DNA of 12,628 bases. Origin: JBLMZH01 sp050258715 (GTDB taxonomy: Bacteria > Patescibacteriota > Doudnabacteria > UBA920 > O2-02-FULL-48-8). The position numbers were made by a program, and so were the translations under genes. Where the stretch lies: contig JBLMZH010000026.1 of assembly GCA_050258715.1 (NCBI GenBank), forward strand, positions 1 through 12,628, read 5' to 3'. The notes under the pieces were generated by a model. It made no database searches. It was not told the DNA's origin and saw only the letters and a list, made by a program, of their open reading frames with translations. Shown in pieces: positions 1 through 6,777 of the stretch (the first letter of the stretch is position 1; each line of letters starts with the position of its first letter).

Positions 1-267
1 GGCTTCTTCCTTCGGATTGGACCCGATGAGGAAATAGGCGGCGGCGCCGAGTGCTAAAAGCACGAGGATGCCGATAATGACCAAGGCGATCTTTGATCTG
101 AACGGATTGCCGCTCCCGTGGTCGACTGGGAGAGGATTCTCGGGGACTGCACTTTCCGGCTCTGAAGATTGAACATTGCCGTTTCCGCCCGGCATGACCT
201 GGTACGCCGCATCAAAGGGTGGCAATTGTTCGGCTTCGTCTTTCTCGGAGAAATTTGTGTTTTCCAT
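1..267 (-). CDS. Unknown single-pass membrane protein, N-terminal part (cut by window edge)
   Basis: Open frame from an ATG at 265-267 running off the left edge, giving 89 residues without a stop. Residues 1-56 are polar, acidic and proline/glycine-rich, with no signal peptide at the very N-terminus. Residues 60-81 (SKIALVIIGILVLLALGAAA and on) form a clear membrane helix, followed by IGSNPKEEA. This suggests a cytoplasmic disordered tail, one membrane anchor and an exported C-terminal part that is not visible. It starts 7 nt after the pheS stop with no Shine-Dalgarno sequence, so it is probably co-transcribed with pheS. It occupies the place where pheT often lies but does not look like PheT. 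Function not recognised. Confidence 0.75.
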   Translation of the reverse strand, partial: MENTNFSEKDEAEQLPPFDAAYQVMPGGNGNVQSSEPESAVPENPLPVDHGSGNPFRSKIALVIIGILVLLALGAAAYFLIGSNPKEEA

Positions 268-274
268 ATTTTGT

Positions 275-1297
275 TTAAAATTGTTTTATTAATCTTAAAT
301 CGTTTTGATAAAGATAGCGGATGTCCGGGATGTTGTATTTGAGCATCGCTACCCGCGATATCCCGATGCCGAAGGCGAAGCCAGAATATTTGCCCTTGGG
401 GTATTTGGCGTAGTCAAACACCGTCGGATGAACCATGCCTGCCCCCAGCATCTCAAGCCAGCCGGTGTGGCAGACGCTGCAGCCTTTGGCATTGCAGAAG
501 ATGCAAGCCATCAAGAGTTCCAAGCTCGGTTCGGTGAAGGGAAAATACGACGGGCGAAACTTGATCTTGACCTTTTCGCCGAACAGCGTGACGAACAGAT
601 AGTTTAAAACCCATTTCAGCTGGGCCAAATTCGCGTCTTTTGAGACGAGCAAGCCTTCGGTGTAATCGTAGGTGTGTTCATGGCGGGCATCGGTGGATTC
701 GTGCCTGAAAACGCGGCCTGAGGAAATTACGGCAAACGGCGGTTTGTGCTTTTCCATAATCCGGCTTTGCACCGGGCTGATGTGCGTACGCAGCAAAGGC
801 TTGCCCTTGCCGGCCGAGACGGAATCTTTGACGTAAAAAGTGTCCCACATGTCGCGGGCCGGATGTTCGGCCGGCATGTTCAGGCTTTCGAAGTTGTAAT
901 AATCGGTTTCGACTTCCGGTCCTTTTACCGTGGCAAAACCCAGGCGGCGGAAAACGTTTTCGATGTCGCGGCGAATCAGAGTTATTGGGTGAAGGTGTCC
1001 GATCTCAAGGCCTTCTGGGTAAGCCGTCAGGTCCACGAACTTGCCGGAACTTGATTTGATGGCCAAAGATTTTCTTTCGATCAGTTCCGTCGCCTCCTGC
1101 TTGAGGCGGTTGGCTTCGATGCCGATTTTTCTCCGCTCGTCTTCCGGTAAATTTTTAAGCCCGCGCAAAATATGGGTTAGCTTCCCCTGCTGCCGCCCGA
1201 AATACCGGTTGTCTATTTCAGACAATTGGGTCTTGTCGATCGCGGCTTCTATCTCCTCGAGGAGCTTGTGCCTAATTTGAGAGATGTTTTCGTTCAT
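275..1297 (-). CDS. pheS: Phenylalanine--tRNA ligase alpha subunit
   Basis: Class II aminoacyl-tRNA synthetase subunit that, with PheT, charges tRNA-Phe with phenylalanine in the cytoplasm. The 340 residues match the usual length. Residues 1-85 are the helical tRNA-binding coiled coil. The catalytic core follows: EHPARDMWDTFYV (144-156), LLRTHISPVQSR (168-179), motif 2 GRVFRHESTDARHEHTY (194-210), FRPSYFPFTEPS (247-258) and motif 3 GFAFGIGISRVAMLKY (306-321). Oddities: a four-cysteine insertion (C265, C268, C273, C276) resembling a zinc knuckle, and Y212 where the family usually has the glutamine of the F-H-Q-x-E-G segment (E214 is kept). The first 26 nt overlap the end of the upstream membrane protein gene, implying translational coupling. 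No pheT is adjacent within the window. Confidence 0.97.
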   Translation of the reverse strand: MNENISQIRHKLLEEIEAAIDKTQLSEIDNRYFGRQQGKLTHILRGLKNLPEDERRKIGIEANRLKQEATELIERKSLAIKSSSGKFVDLTAYPEGLEIGHLHPITLIRRDIENVFRRLGFATVKGPEVETDYYNFESLNMPAEHPARDMWDTFYVKDSVSAGKGKPLLRTHISPVQSRIMEKHKPPFAVISSGRVFRHESTDARHEHTYDYTEGLLVSKDANLAQLKWVLNYLFVTLFGEKVKIKFRPSYFPFTEPSLELLMACIFCNAKGCSVCHTGWLEMLGAGMVHPTVFDYAKYPKGKYSGFAFGIGISRVAMLKYNIPDIRYLYQNDLRLIKQF

Positions 1298-1667
1298 TGA
1301 ACAAGAAATAAAATTCTAAACTGATTAAGGCTAAAAGCAGAATTAATGAATTCAGCCAGCTGAACAGCCTGAATGACTGAAGAATGAGCGAGCAGACGAT
1401 CAGGATTCCTGCCAGCGCCGACTGTCTGGCTGCAGTTTTAAGATGTACTGCGGCGAATTCCCGGACACCCAATTTTTGTCTGACAAAAAATCCCGCGATT
1501 GTGAGCAGCCCTATGCTTAGACACAGAACCGCGGCGTAAAAAATCGACAGATTAAGCCATGGATTCTCGTTTGGGTCGGATTTTGCAACCATCCAAATCA
1601 AGAACCCCAATGACAGGGCTGATAATAGGGCTAAAAATGCGATAATTACCTTGATTTTCTTGGCCAA
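1272..1667 (-). CDS. Four-helix integral membrane protein of unknown function
   Basis: A 131-residue, very hydrophobic protein with membrane helices at about 6-28, 38-62, 83-102 and 104-124 and short basic loops; the N-terminus MAKKIK and C-terminus NERKHLSN are probably cytoplasmic. The start is TTG at 1665-1667. No ATG or GTG lies nearby, and this codon is about 17 nt downstream of the predicted transcription start, so it is the likely start despite the lack of a Shine-Dalgarno site. The gene overlaps pheS by 26 nt and is the first gene of the unit. I do not recognise the family, and co-transcription with pheS does not by itself imply a role in aminoacylation. Confidence 0.8.
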   Translation of the reverse strand: MAKKIKVIIAFLALLSALSLGFLIWMVAKSDPNENPWLNLSIFYAAVLCLSIGLLTIAGFFVRQKLGVREFAAVHLKTAARQSALAGILIVCSLILQSFRLFSWLNSLILLLALISLEFYFLFNERKHLSN

Positions 1668-1690
1668 ATTTGATGATTTATCTTGATAGT

Positions 1691-1719
1691 ATTATACCAA
1701 AAAATGCCGAAAAACTCAA
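1691..1719 (-). promoter_or_regulatory. Sigma-70-type promoter of the membrane protein-pheS unit
   Basis: TTGAGT (1714-1719), a 17-nt spacer and TATAAT (1691-1696) preceded by TGG (extended -10). The transcript should start near 1684, about 17 nt before the TTG start codon. The -35 box lies only 12 nt past the uvrD stop. The weak hairpin that could end uvrD transcripts (CCG gcAAAA ... TTTTt CGG, then CATTTTTT) overlaps the promoter. Confidence 0.75.
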
Positions 1720-1731
1720 TTATTTTGCCGG

Positions 1732-4710
1732 TTATTTTTGCTCAAAATGGCGGAATTGGCAGTCGTGAGACACTCTTTGGTCGCGTTTTAGGAAATCATT
1801 GGCTGAAACAGCTGCGACAATCTCCTGGATCGTGGCTAAAATCCGTTCTTTGAGAGCTTTAAGTTCCTCGTCGCTGCCCAAAAAAGGAAGCTGTTGCCCG
1901 ATGTCCTTAAGGTAAACGTAACGGAGCTCTTTGACCTTTTCTTTCATGGTTTCCATGGCAGCCCATTGATAGATAAGGAGCTGGTCCTTGTCGACCTTCT
2001 CAAGCTTGGTTCTCGGCTCGCCGGTCTTGTAGTCAATGATGGTGATGGTCTGGTCCGCATTCAAGTCAGCCCTGTCGATCCGGCCTTTGAATTTATAATC
2101 GCCGATCCTGAGCTGAAAGGGTTGTTCCAAATATTTTGGCACCAGAGGATTTGCGCAATAATAATCGTAAAACGCCGCCAGCTGCCGCGCGCCTTCTTTT
2201 CGGTAATTTTCCTTGTTGATTTTGTCAGGATACCAATCCTCGATCCAGGATTCGGCGTAAAATTTTAGAAGCTGGTCTTTGGGGGGCACGACCGTGGTCG
2301 TCTGCTTGTTGCCGAATAGATCGCTTGCTTGGGCGTTGTTCAGCTGTTTGACGCTCTGCATGAACTTTTTAAGGGTCTGATGCATAGTCGAACCGAAAGA
2401 AAACGGCGCGCTCCCGGGCATGGGCAGCTTGTAGATATACTTGTATTTGTACTCAAGCGGGCATTTAAGGAAGGTGGAAATCTGGGAAAAATCAAAGGCG
2501 TCCGGCAAAGGCAGTTTGTAGGAATCGGTTTCGGGCAAGGGCAGTGTTGCCGGCTTTTCAAAAAAAACTTTGCCCGAAGCTTTGACTGGAGCGGGTTTTT
2601 CGATCAATCGGCTTTCGATCAAAAACTGGGACGGCTTTTTCATGGTCAATCCGCCGTAGTCCGACGCCCAAGTCAAGTACAGGTATCGCTTGGCTCTGGT
2701 CAGCGCCACGTAGAACAGTCGCCGTTCTTCCATGAGGTGCACGTCCCCTTCGGACAATATTTCTTGGACCAGCTGCACAGGAATTTCGATTTGTTCTTTC
2801 CGTTCCCGAGAAGGGAACCGCTGATCAACCAGGTTGACCACGAACACGCAGGAAAATTCCAATCCTTTGGCCGAGTGGACGGTCATGATTTTGACCGCCT
2901 CCGGCCCACTGTCCGGATCAAAGGCCAAATCTCCCGTGTCTCCGGCTTCCTGTTCAAGCTTAAGCAGGGTTAAAAATCCTTTCAGGCTTTTGTCCGCGTT
3001 GTCGTTCTCGTAATTCAGAGTTTTTTTGTAGAGCTGTTCCAGCAGCGAACGGTTCTCCTGGCAAGCCAGGGTGTCGTCAGTTAATGCCTCGGTGATTTTA
3101 AGATCATTGATCACTTTTATCAGGACTTCTGATACGGGATTGTTGCGGGCCAGATTTGTGTGGTTTTCGAGCAGTCTCAATAACTCTTTAATTTTCGCCT
3201 CGCTTTCCTGACTGACCTTGGTTGAGCGCGGAATCTCTTTGATGGATTCATAAAGCGAAAGGCTGAGCCTTTTTGCCGCGTGCGAAAGATTGATCAGGTC
3301 GGCGTCAGAAATTTTGAATAAGGACAAATTTAAAACGCGGAACAAATTTTCGCTTTCGTGATAATTATCCAGCAAATTGAAATAGGCTAGGAGGTCGAGC
3401 ACGAACGGCTTGCGGTACAGTCCCCTGTTGGCCACGAACATATACGGGATCCCGCGCTTGGAAAGCTGCGACAGGAATGGTTCAGCGTGGTCATTGGCTC
3501 TGACTAGAATTGCAAAATCGTTGAAGTTCAGTTTTTGGGAGAGCATGAGCGACGTGATCTTGTCCGCCACCAATTTGGCCTCTTCCATCACTGTTGTCCC
3601 GTGCAAGACTTCAATTTCACCATTCTCAGGAGCCAGCGCCTGAAGCTTCTTAGAAATTTTAAGCCGGCTTTCAAGCCTTTCCGGGTTGTTCAATTGAATG
3701 AAATCATAGGACAGGTTTAAGATCGCCTGGCTTGAGCGGTAGTTTTTAACCAAGGCAACCTGTTCGGCCTTCGGATAATCCTCCTTGAACTTGAGAATGT
3801 TGGAAATGGAAGCGCCCCTGAATTTGTAAATCGACTGATCATCGTCGCCGACTACGGTAATGTTGTTTGTTGGTTCAGCAAGCAGGCGCACCAGTTCGTA
3901 CTGCGAAAGGTCTGTGTCCTGAAATTCGTCGATTAAAATATATTTGTATTTTTTGCGGTAAAGTTCCAAAAGTTTCGGCCTGGTTTTAAACAGGCTGATG
4001 GAGTAGTTGATAAGGTCGCCGAAATCGAGGAACCCTTGGTCTAAGAGCAGCTTCTGATAATGGTGGTAAGCCGAAGCGACCTCCATAATTCTTTGGGCTT
4101 CCTGCTCTTCAACGCCCGCGATTTCTTCTTTCTTTTTTCGCTTGCCTTTGACCTTTTGCGTTTGATCGAAATTGAGGCTTAACCCCTGGGCGAACTCCAA
4201 ATACTGGGAAGGTGTAATGCGCTCGCCCTTGGCCTTGCCGAAGTGCTTAAGCAAAGCGTGCAGAAATTTATTGGGATTACCTAACGGCCGGTAATAGTTC
4301 AATTCAAGGTCGGACAAATGCTGTTTGAGCATGAGCCAAGCCTTGATGTCCGTAATGATCTTAAAATCGCCCGGGAGACCGATCTCAATGGCGTGGTCAG
4401 TCAGGATCCTTTGGGCGAACGAATGAAAGGTGGAAATATCCATCTGCTCGTAGCCTAGTGGCATGAGCTGGTCGACGCGGTCCAGCATTTCAGCTGCTGC
4501 TTTTTCCGTGAAAGTCAAAGCCAAAATTTCTTTCGGCTGAGCCAGTTGGTTTCCAATGAGCCAGGCGATCCTTCTTGTTAAAACCGTAGTTTTGCCAGTG
4601 CCCGCGCCGGCGATAATCAAAAGCGGGCCGTCGCAGTGAGTGACGGCTTGTTCCTGCTCATGATTTAGCCCTTCCAGGATCTTTGATTTTTGCAGAGTTT
4701 CAACAGCCAT
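1732..4710 (-). CDS. UvrD/PcrA-family DNA helicase with C-terminal PD-(D/E)XK nuclease domain
   Basis: Superfamily 1A 3'-5' helicase, ATP-driven, expected to act in DNA repair or recombination. All motifs are seen in order: Walker A AGAGTGKT (34-41), Walker B DEFQDT (261-266), GDDDQSIYKFRGA (288-300), NYRSS (323-327), VHSAKGLEF (611-619) and RRLFYVALTRAK (663-674). From about 738 a RecB/AddB-like nuclease domain follows: SQISTFLKCP (742-751), H777, GRID (D879), IDYKTG (D893, K895) and QLLIY (910-914). A lysine-rich insert, KVKGKRKKKEE, is at 186-196. The four-cysteine Fe-S signature common in such nucleases is incomplete: only C750 and C984 stand at expected places. The fusion of helicase and nuclease on one chain suggests end processing like AddAB/RecBCD rather than plain UvrD, which is an inference. 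ATG at 4708-4710 lies 6 nt after a TATAAT box. Confidence 0.93.
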   Translation of the reverse strand: MAVETLQKSKILEGLNHEQEQAVTHCDGPLLIIAGAGTGKTTVLTRRIAWLIGNQLAQPKEILALTFTEKAAAEMLDRVDQLMPLGYEQMDISTFHSFAQRILTDHAIEIGLPGDFKIITDIKAWLMLKQHLSDLELNYYRPLGNPNKFLHALLKHFGKAKGERITPSQYLEFAQGLSLNFDQTQKVKGKRKKKEEIAGVEEQEAQRIMEVASAYHHYQKLLLDQGFLDFGDLINYSISLFKTRPKLLELYRKKYKYILIDEFQDTDLSQYELVRLLAEPTNNITVVGDDDQSIYKFRGASISNILKFKEDYPKAEQVALVKNYRSSQAILNLSYDFIQLNNPERLESRLKISKKLQALAPENGEIEVLHGTTVMEEAKLVADKITSLMLSQKLNFNDFAILVRANDHAEPFLSQLSKRGIPYMFVANRGLYRKPFVLDLLAYFNLLDNYHESENLFRVLNLSLFKISDADLINLSHAAKRLSLSLYESIKEIPRSTKVSQESEAKIKELLRLLENHTNLARNNPVSEVLIKVINDLKITEALTDDTLACQENRSLLEQLYKKTLNYENDNADKSLKGFLTLLKLEQEAGDTGDLAFDPDSGPEAVKIMTVHSAKGLEFSCVFVVNLVDQRFPSRERKEQIEIPVQLVQEILSEGDVHLMEERRLFYVALTRAKRYLYLTWASDYGGLTMKKPSQFLIESRLIEKPAPVKASGKVFFEKPATLPLPETDSYKLPLPDAFDFSQISTFLKCPLEYKYKYIYKLPMPGSAPFSFGSTMHQTLKKFMQSVKQLNNAQASDLFGNKQTTTVVPPKDQLLKFYAESWIEDWYPDKINKENYRKEGARQLAAFYDYYCANPLVPKYLEQPFQLRIGDYKFKGRIDRADLNADQTITIIDYKTGEPRTKLEKVDKDQLLIYQWAAMETMKEKVKELRYVYLKDIGQQLPFLGSDEELKALKERILATIQEIVAAVSANDFLKRDQRVSHDCQFRHFEQK

Positions 4711-4716
4711 GAACTG

Positions 4717-4725
4717 ATTATATCA
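4717..4725 (-). promoter_or_regulatory. Extended -10 promoter of the helicase gene, probable leaderless start
   Basis: TATAAT at 4717-4722 preceded by TGA (TGN extension) at 4723-4725; no convincing -35 box at 16-18 nt. Only six bases (CAGTTC) separate the box from the ATG, so the expected +1 coincides with the start codon and the mRNA would be leaderless. The hairpin ending the upstream RNA lies about 20 nt further up. Confidence 0.65.
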
Positions 4726-4737
4726 AATTGCATAAAT

Positions 4738-4779
4738 AGAAGAAGCCAGCCGGAACTTCTTCAAGTTTCTGGCTGGCTT
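4738..4779 (-). terminator. Hairpin terminating the large structured RNA
   Basis: Perfect 9-bp stem AAGCCAGCC (4779-4771) with GGCTGGCTT (4751-4743), containing a second inner stem AACTT/AAGTT around GAAG, followed on the minus strand by CTTCTATTT. The U tract is interrupted, so read-through into the helicase gene is possible. On the plus strand no T tract follows, so it should work only for minus-strand transcripts. Confidence 0.65.
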
Positions 4780-5272
4780 TAAGCAAAAGGCTGGCCTTTT
4801 GCGAGAGTTTCCTCCTTGTCCGAACCGACTGGGAGAGCGCGTTTATGCATTCCAAGCCGACCGCGTCCGGCAAACAGCAATGGCTTGCGGCCAATGCGCT
4901 CGAACCTGACGGATCAAGGCTTGAAAACGGGCATAATGCGCCCTCCCAGCGGTACTCCTCGACCTCGCTCACAGTCCGGAGTGTGACTGATTTGCTGAAG
5001 CTTGGACTGAGCAACATCCCACTTGTCGGACGAATCTTCAGAGTTGAGCCCCTCTAAAAACCGTCCTTGTTGCTTTCTCCTTTTGCGGAAGCACGAACGC
5101 TTCGCCTGAGGCAGCCCCCTTGCCCAAGGCAATGCGGGAGTAGTGGTTCTCCATTCCGCGCAAGGTTGTATTGGTTAAGCTTCAGAAGGGTGTGCGGCTG
5201 AAAGTGCCCGGCGGTTAGGAAACATTTGGGATCCTAACCTTCAAGCACTTCCCAAACCGGCCCCTTTGAGGT
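4738..5272 (-). ncRNA. Unidentified large structured non-coding RNA (about 535 nt)
   Basis: This stretch has no credible protein frame; the short open frames in it are low in complexity and out of step with the structure. It has a strong promoter (5279-5306) and ends in a hairpin (4743-4779). Minus-strand RNA can form many helices. Near the 5' end, AAGTGC/GCACTT encloses GGTTAGG/CCTAACC. A long-range TGAAGCTT/AAGCTTCA pair joins about 5180 with about 5000. AGCAAC/GTTGCT is nested around GGACG/CGTCC. CTGGGAGGGCGC pairs with GCGCTCTCCCAG and continues as TTATGC/GCATAA, enclosing about 80 nt in which TTCAAGCC pairs with GGCTTGGAA. GCAAAAGG ccag CCTTTTGC lies near the 3' end. I looked for the P4 core of RNase P RNA, a tmRNA acceptor or T arm, and the SRP RNA tip, and found none. 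The class is unknown; size and branching resemble large ornate bacterial RNAs only in general terms. Confidence 0.7.
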
Positions 5273-5278
5273 AGGGAT

Positions 5279-5306
5279 ATTGTACCACTTGCACTTTCTA
5301 AGTCAA
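5279..5306 (-). promoter_or_regulatory. Promoter of the large structured RNA
   Basis: TTGACT (5301-5306), a 16-nt spacer and TACAAT (5279-5284) preceded by TGG (extended -10). This is the best -35 box in the window. The start is expected near 5272. Confidence 0.75.
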
Positions 5307-5332
5307 CCAATAGATCTTTCGTTTGGATCAAC

Positions 5333-5360
5333 AAAAAAACGCTGAGGTTCAGCGTTTTTT
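5333..5360 (-). terminator. Terminator of the unknown-protein gene, containing its stop codon
   Basis: Stem CGCTGA/TCAGCG (5354-5349 with 5345-5340) with a 3-nt loop, extended by A/T pairs and flanked by six A and seven T, so it is a textbook intrinsic terminator on the minus strand and also works in reverse. The TGA stop of the 392-residue gene (5351-5349) lies inside the stem. Confidence 0.9.
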
Positions 5361-6527
5361 CAGTTTCAGAAACAGGTTTTCGAACGGTAAAAAGTAATTG
5401 ATTTTTCCCCGAAAATCAGAAAGCGGAATCACCGGACAAATCGGCCCCCCTTTTTGTTCCAGCTCGGCTTCCCAGGGATACTCAGTATAGGTAATGCCTT
5501 GTTTATTCGCCTCGAGGCTGGCAGCGTCGAGGTTCAGGTCTTTTCGAATTTGAACCAAGAATGCGTTGCTTAAGGGCGGGTTCCAATCGTTGTGGCTGTC
5601 CAAAAAGTCGTCAGGCTGGGTGTGCACCATATCCTGAAGCTGAGCTGTCGAATGACTGATCCAGCCGGCTATTGATCGGTAAGACGAACCCGGTTCATAA
5701 CTGTCCTCATGCAAAGCAGATTTTCGTTTTTCGGCAAACGGGGCGTCGGTCCGAATTCCAGTCGCTCCAAAACGCTCCAAAATGTGGATGATGCCGCCGG
5801 CATTGGCTTGTCTGATAAAGGGAGTTTGGTCTGTTCCCGGCTCCATCCAAGAGTCAACAATGAGGTCAAAGTCGCATTTTTCTTGAGCCAGAGCTTGTTC
5901 AATGGATTCTGTCAGCTCCTGCTGATGCTGGCCATTCGTTTCTTTGGATAACTGCCGTTGTTTTTCAACCAATCCTAAAATAAAAGGGTTATTTTTGTGC
6001 CTTTCTTCGAGTTTGGTCAAATCGTTTGAACAATTAAAGTTAAGCCGGCTGTCTTTTGCAATTTTTAAAATCAATTCGCTTAATGCCAAAGCGCCATTCC
6101 CCAGGCAAATAACCTGGATCGGTTCTGATCCCCTGATCCCGCCGGTTTCCACGCGTTTTTTGTGGATTGTCCAAGCCAGAGAAACTATACGGGCGATGTC
6201 GCCTGATCGGACTGCGAACTGCAATGGATATGAGGAAAGATATTCATTCAGGGAAGTAACCGAACTGATTGTAGAGTGGGGCTTAAATTCAACATGTGAA
6301 AAAATTAACTTTTCAATCGACAGCAATTTCTCAAGAATCGAATCGGCTTCTTTTTGACCTGCAAATTCAGCCCCTGATTCTGAGGCCAGGCTTTCGGCTG
6401 AATTTTTTAGCGAAAACAAATCCTCGGCTGGTTTGGCATATTCGTCAGTACCCGGCAAAAACGCCATCAGATTTCTTAGATGGCGAAGGTCAGAAACGAT
6501 CCTTTCGTTCAGTTCGTAAACAAGCAT
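5349..6527 (-). CDS. Unknown protein with possible methyltransferase-like Rossmann fold
   Basis: A 392-residue soluble protein with no signal peptide or membrane helix. Residues 1-80 are mainly helical. At 136-153, PIQVICLGNGALALSELI looks like a glycine-containing strand-loop-helix nucleotide or SAM-binding motif. CDFDLIVDSWMEPGTD (218-233) could be the following acidic strand-end and NAGGIIHILERFGATGIR (242-259) a further beta-alpha unit, as in class I methyltransferases. The canonical GxGxG is incomplete, so catalysis is doubtful. The C-terminus ends in LKLKKR within the terminator. ATG at 6525-6527 is 15 nt past the CCA end of the outer tRNA-like sequence, so the gene probably shares the rmuC-NYN-tRNA transcript. 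There is no Shine-Dalgarno site. The function is unknown and the fold is inferred from pattern only. Confidence 0.75.
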   Translation of the reverse strand: MLVYELNERIVSDLRHLRNLMAFLPGTDEYAKPAEDLFSLKNSAESLASESGAEFAGQKEADSILEKLLSIEKLIFSHVEFKPHSTISSVTSLNEYLSSYPLQFAVRSGDIARIVSLAWTIHKKRVETGGIRGSEPIQVICLGNGALALSELILKIAKDSRLNFNCSNDLTKLEERHKNNPFILGLVEKQRQLSKETNGQHQQELTESIEQALAQEKCDFDLIVDSWMEPGTDQTPFIRQANAGGIIHILERFGATGIRTDAPFAEKRKSALHEDSYEPGSSYRSIAGWISHSTAQLQDMVHTQPDDFLDSHNDWNPPLSNAFLVQIRKDLNLDAASLEANKQGITYTEYPWEAELEQKGGPICPVIPLSDFRGKINYFLPFENLFLKLKKR

Positions 6528-6580
6528 CCGATTTGATATTTATGGGTTTCCCGGCGCGAGTCGAACGCCCTTCAGACCTG

Positions 6581-6699
6581 CCCCGCACTTTGTGAAATTT
6601 GTGGTGCTCCCAAGAGGAGTCGAACCTCTATTTCAAGCTTCGGAGGCCTGCGCTCTATCCATTGAGCTATGGGAGCAAAAATTTAGGTTAAGTGCGGGG
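6581..6699. repeat. Inverted repeat enclosing tRNA-Arg
   Basis: CCCCGCACTT (6581-6590) and AAGTGCGGGG (6690-6699) are perfect 10-bp inverted arms. A second inner pair AAATTT/AAATTT lies at 6595-6600 and 6679-6684. The enclosed 99 bp consist of tRNA-Arg with short AT-rich margins. In RNA this presents the tRNA on top of a long stem. Confidence 0.8.
6602..6676 (-). tRNA. tRNA-Arg (anticodon CCG)
   Basis: Complete cloverleaf: acceptor GCTCCCA/TGGGAGC perfect, D arm GCTC AATGGATA GAGC, anticodon arm CAGGC CTCCGAA GCTTG (anticodon CCG, reads CGG), T arm AGAGG TTCGACT CCTCT, discriminator A and encoded CCA (6604-6602). It lies downstream of the NYN gene in the same direction and inside the inverted repeat 6581-6699. 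Confidence 0.93.
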
Positions 6700-6718
6700 T
6701 GAGGAGACCGACGCTCAA

Positions 6719-6741
6719 CCCCACTTCTTCTCGAAGCGGGG
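6719..6741 (-). repeat. Hairpin inserted in the D loop of the interrupted tRNA
   Basis: CCCCGCTTC GAGAA GAAGTGGGG: nine pairs (one G-U) around a 5-nt loop. It sits between the D-loop GG and the 3' strand of the D stem; GCTCAA/TTGAGC (6757-6752 with 6718-6713) closes the arm. Confidence 0.75.
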
Positions 6742-6777
6742 CTGGGTCCAATTGAGCTACTGGAACATTCGAGGATC

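Larger units (their letters stand above)
6543..6766 (-). pseudogene. Interrupted Arg-like tRNA whose halves flank tRNA-Arg(CCG)
   Basis: The 5' half (6766 to about 6700) has acceptor GTTCCAG, TA, D stem GCTC/GAGC with the usual AATTGGA, and an anticodon-like loop CTCCTCA after TCGGT (CCT, an Arg anticodon). The D loop carries a 9-bp hairpin insertion (6719-6741). The 3' half (6580-6543) has TCTGA, a T arm GGGCG TTCGACT CGCGC with one mismatch, then CGGGAAAC and CCA. The halves can pair: GTTCC-AG with CGGG-A-AAC (one bulge, one mismatch), and TCGG with CTGA. Between them lie the inverted repeat and the intact tRNA-Arg. It is either a decayed tRNA split by an insertion or a real tRNA with an intron-like insert; mismatches in every stem favour decay. 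Confidence 0.5.

Noticed and set aside
5060..5100. Short tag-like frame starting GCA AAA GGA GAA and ending in TAG
   Set aside because: It would encode AKGESNKDGF, lacking the hydrophobic end of ssrA tags, and no tRNA-like domain surrounds it.
4718..5132. Open frames of 99, 70 and 72 codons inside the structured RNA region
   Set aside because: They overlap each other on both strands, have unnatural composition, no start signals, and run through hairpins including the terminator.
4738..5272. tmRNA or RNase P RNA identity for the structured RNA
   Set aside because: No acceptor/T-arm ends with a tag ending in Ala-Ala for tmRNA; GAGGAAACTC near the 3' end only vaguely resembles the RNase P GAGGAAAGTCC core and is at the wrong end.
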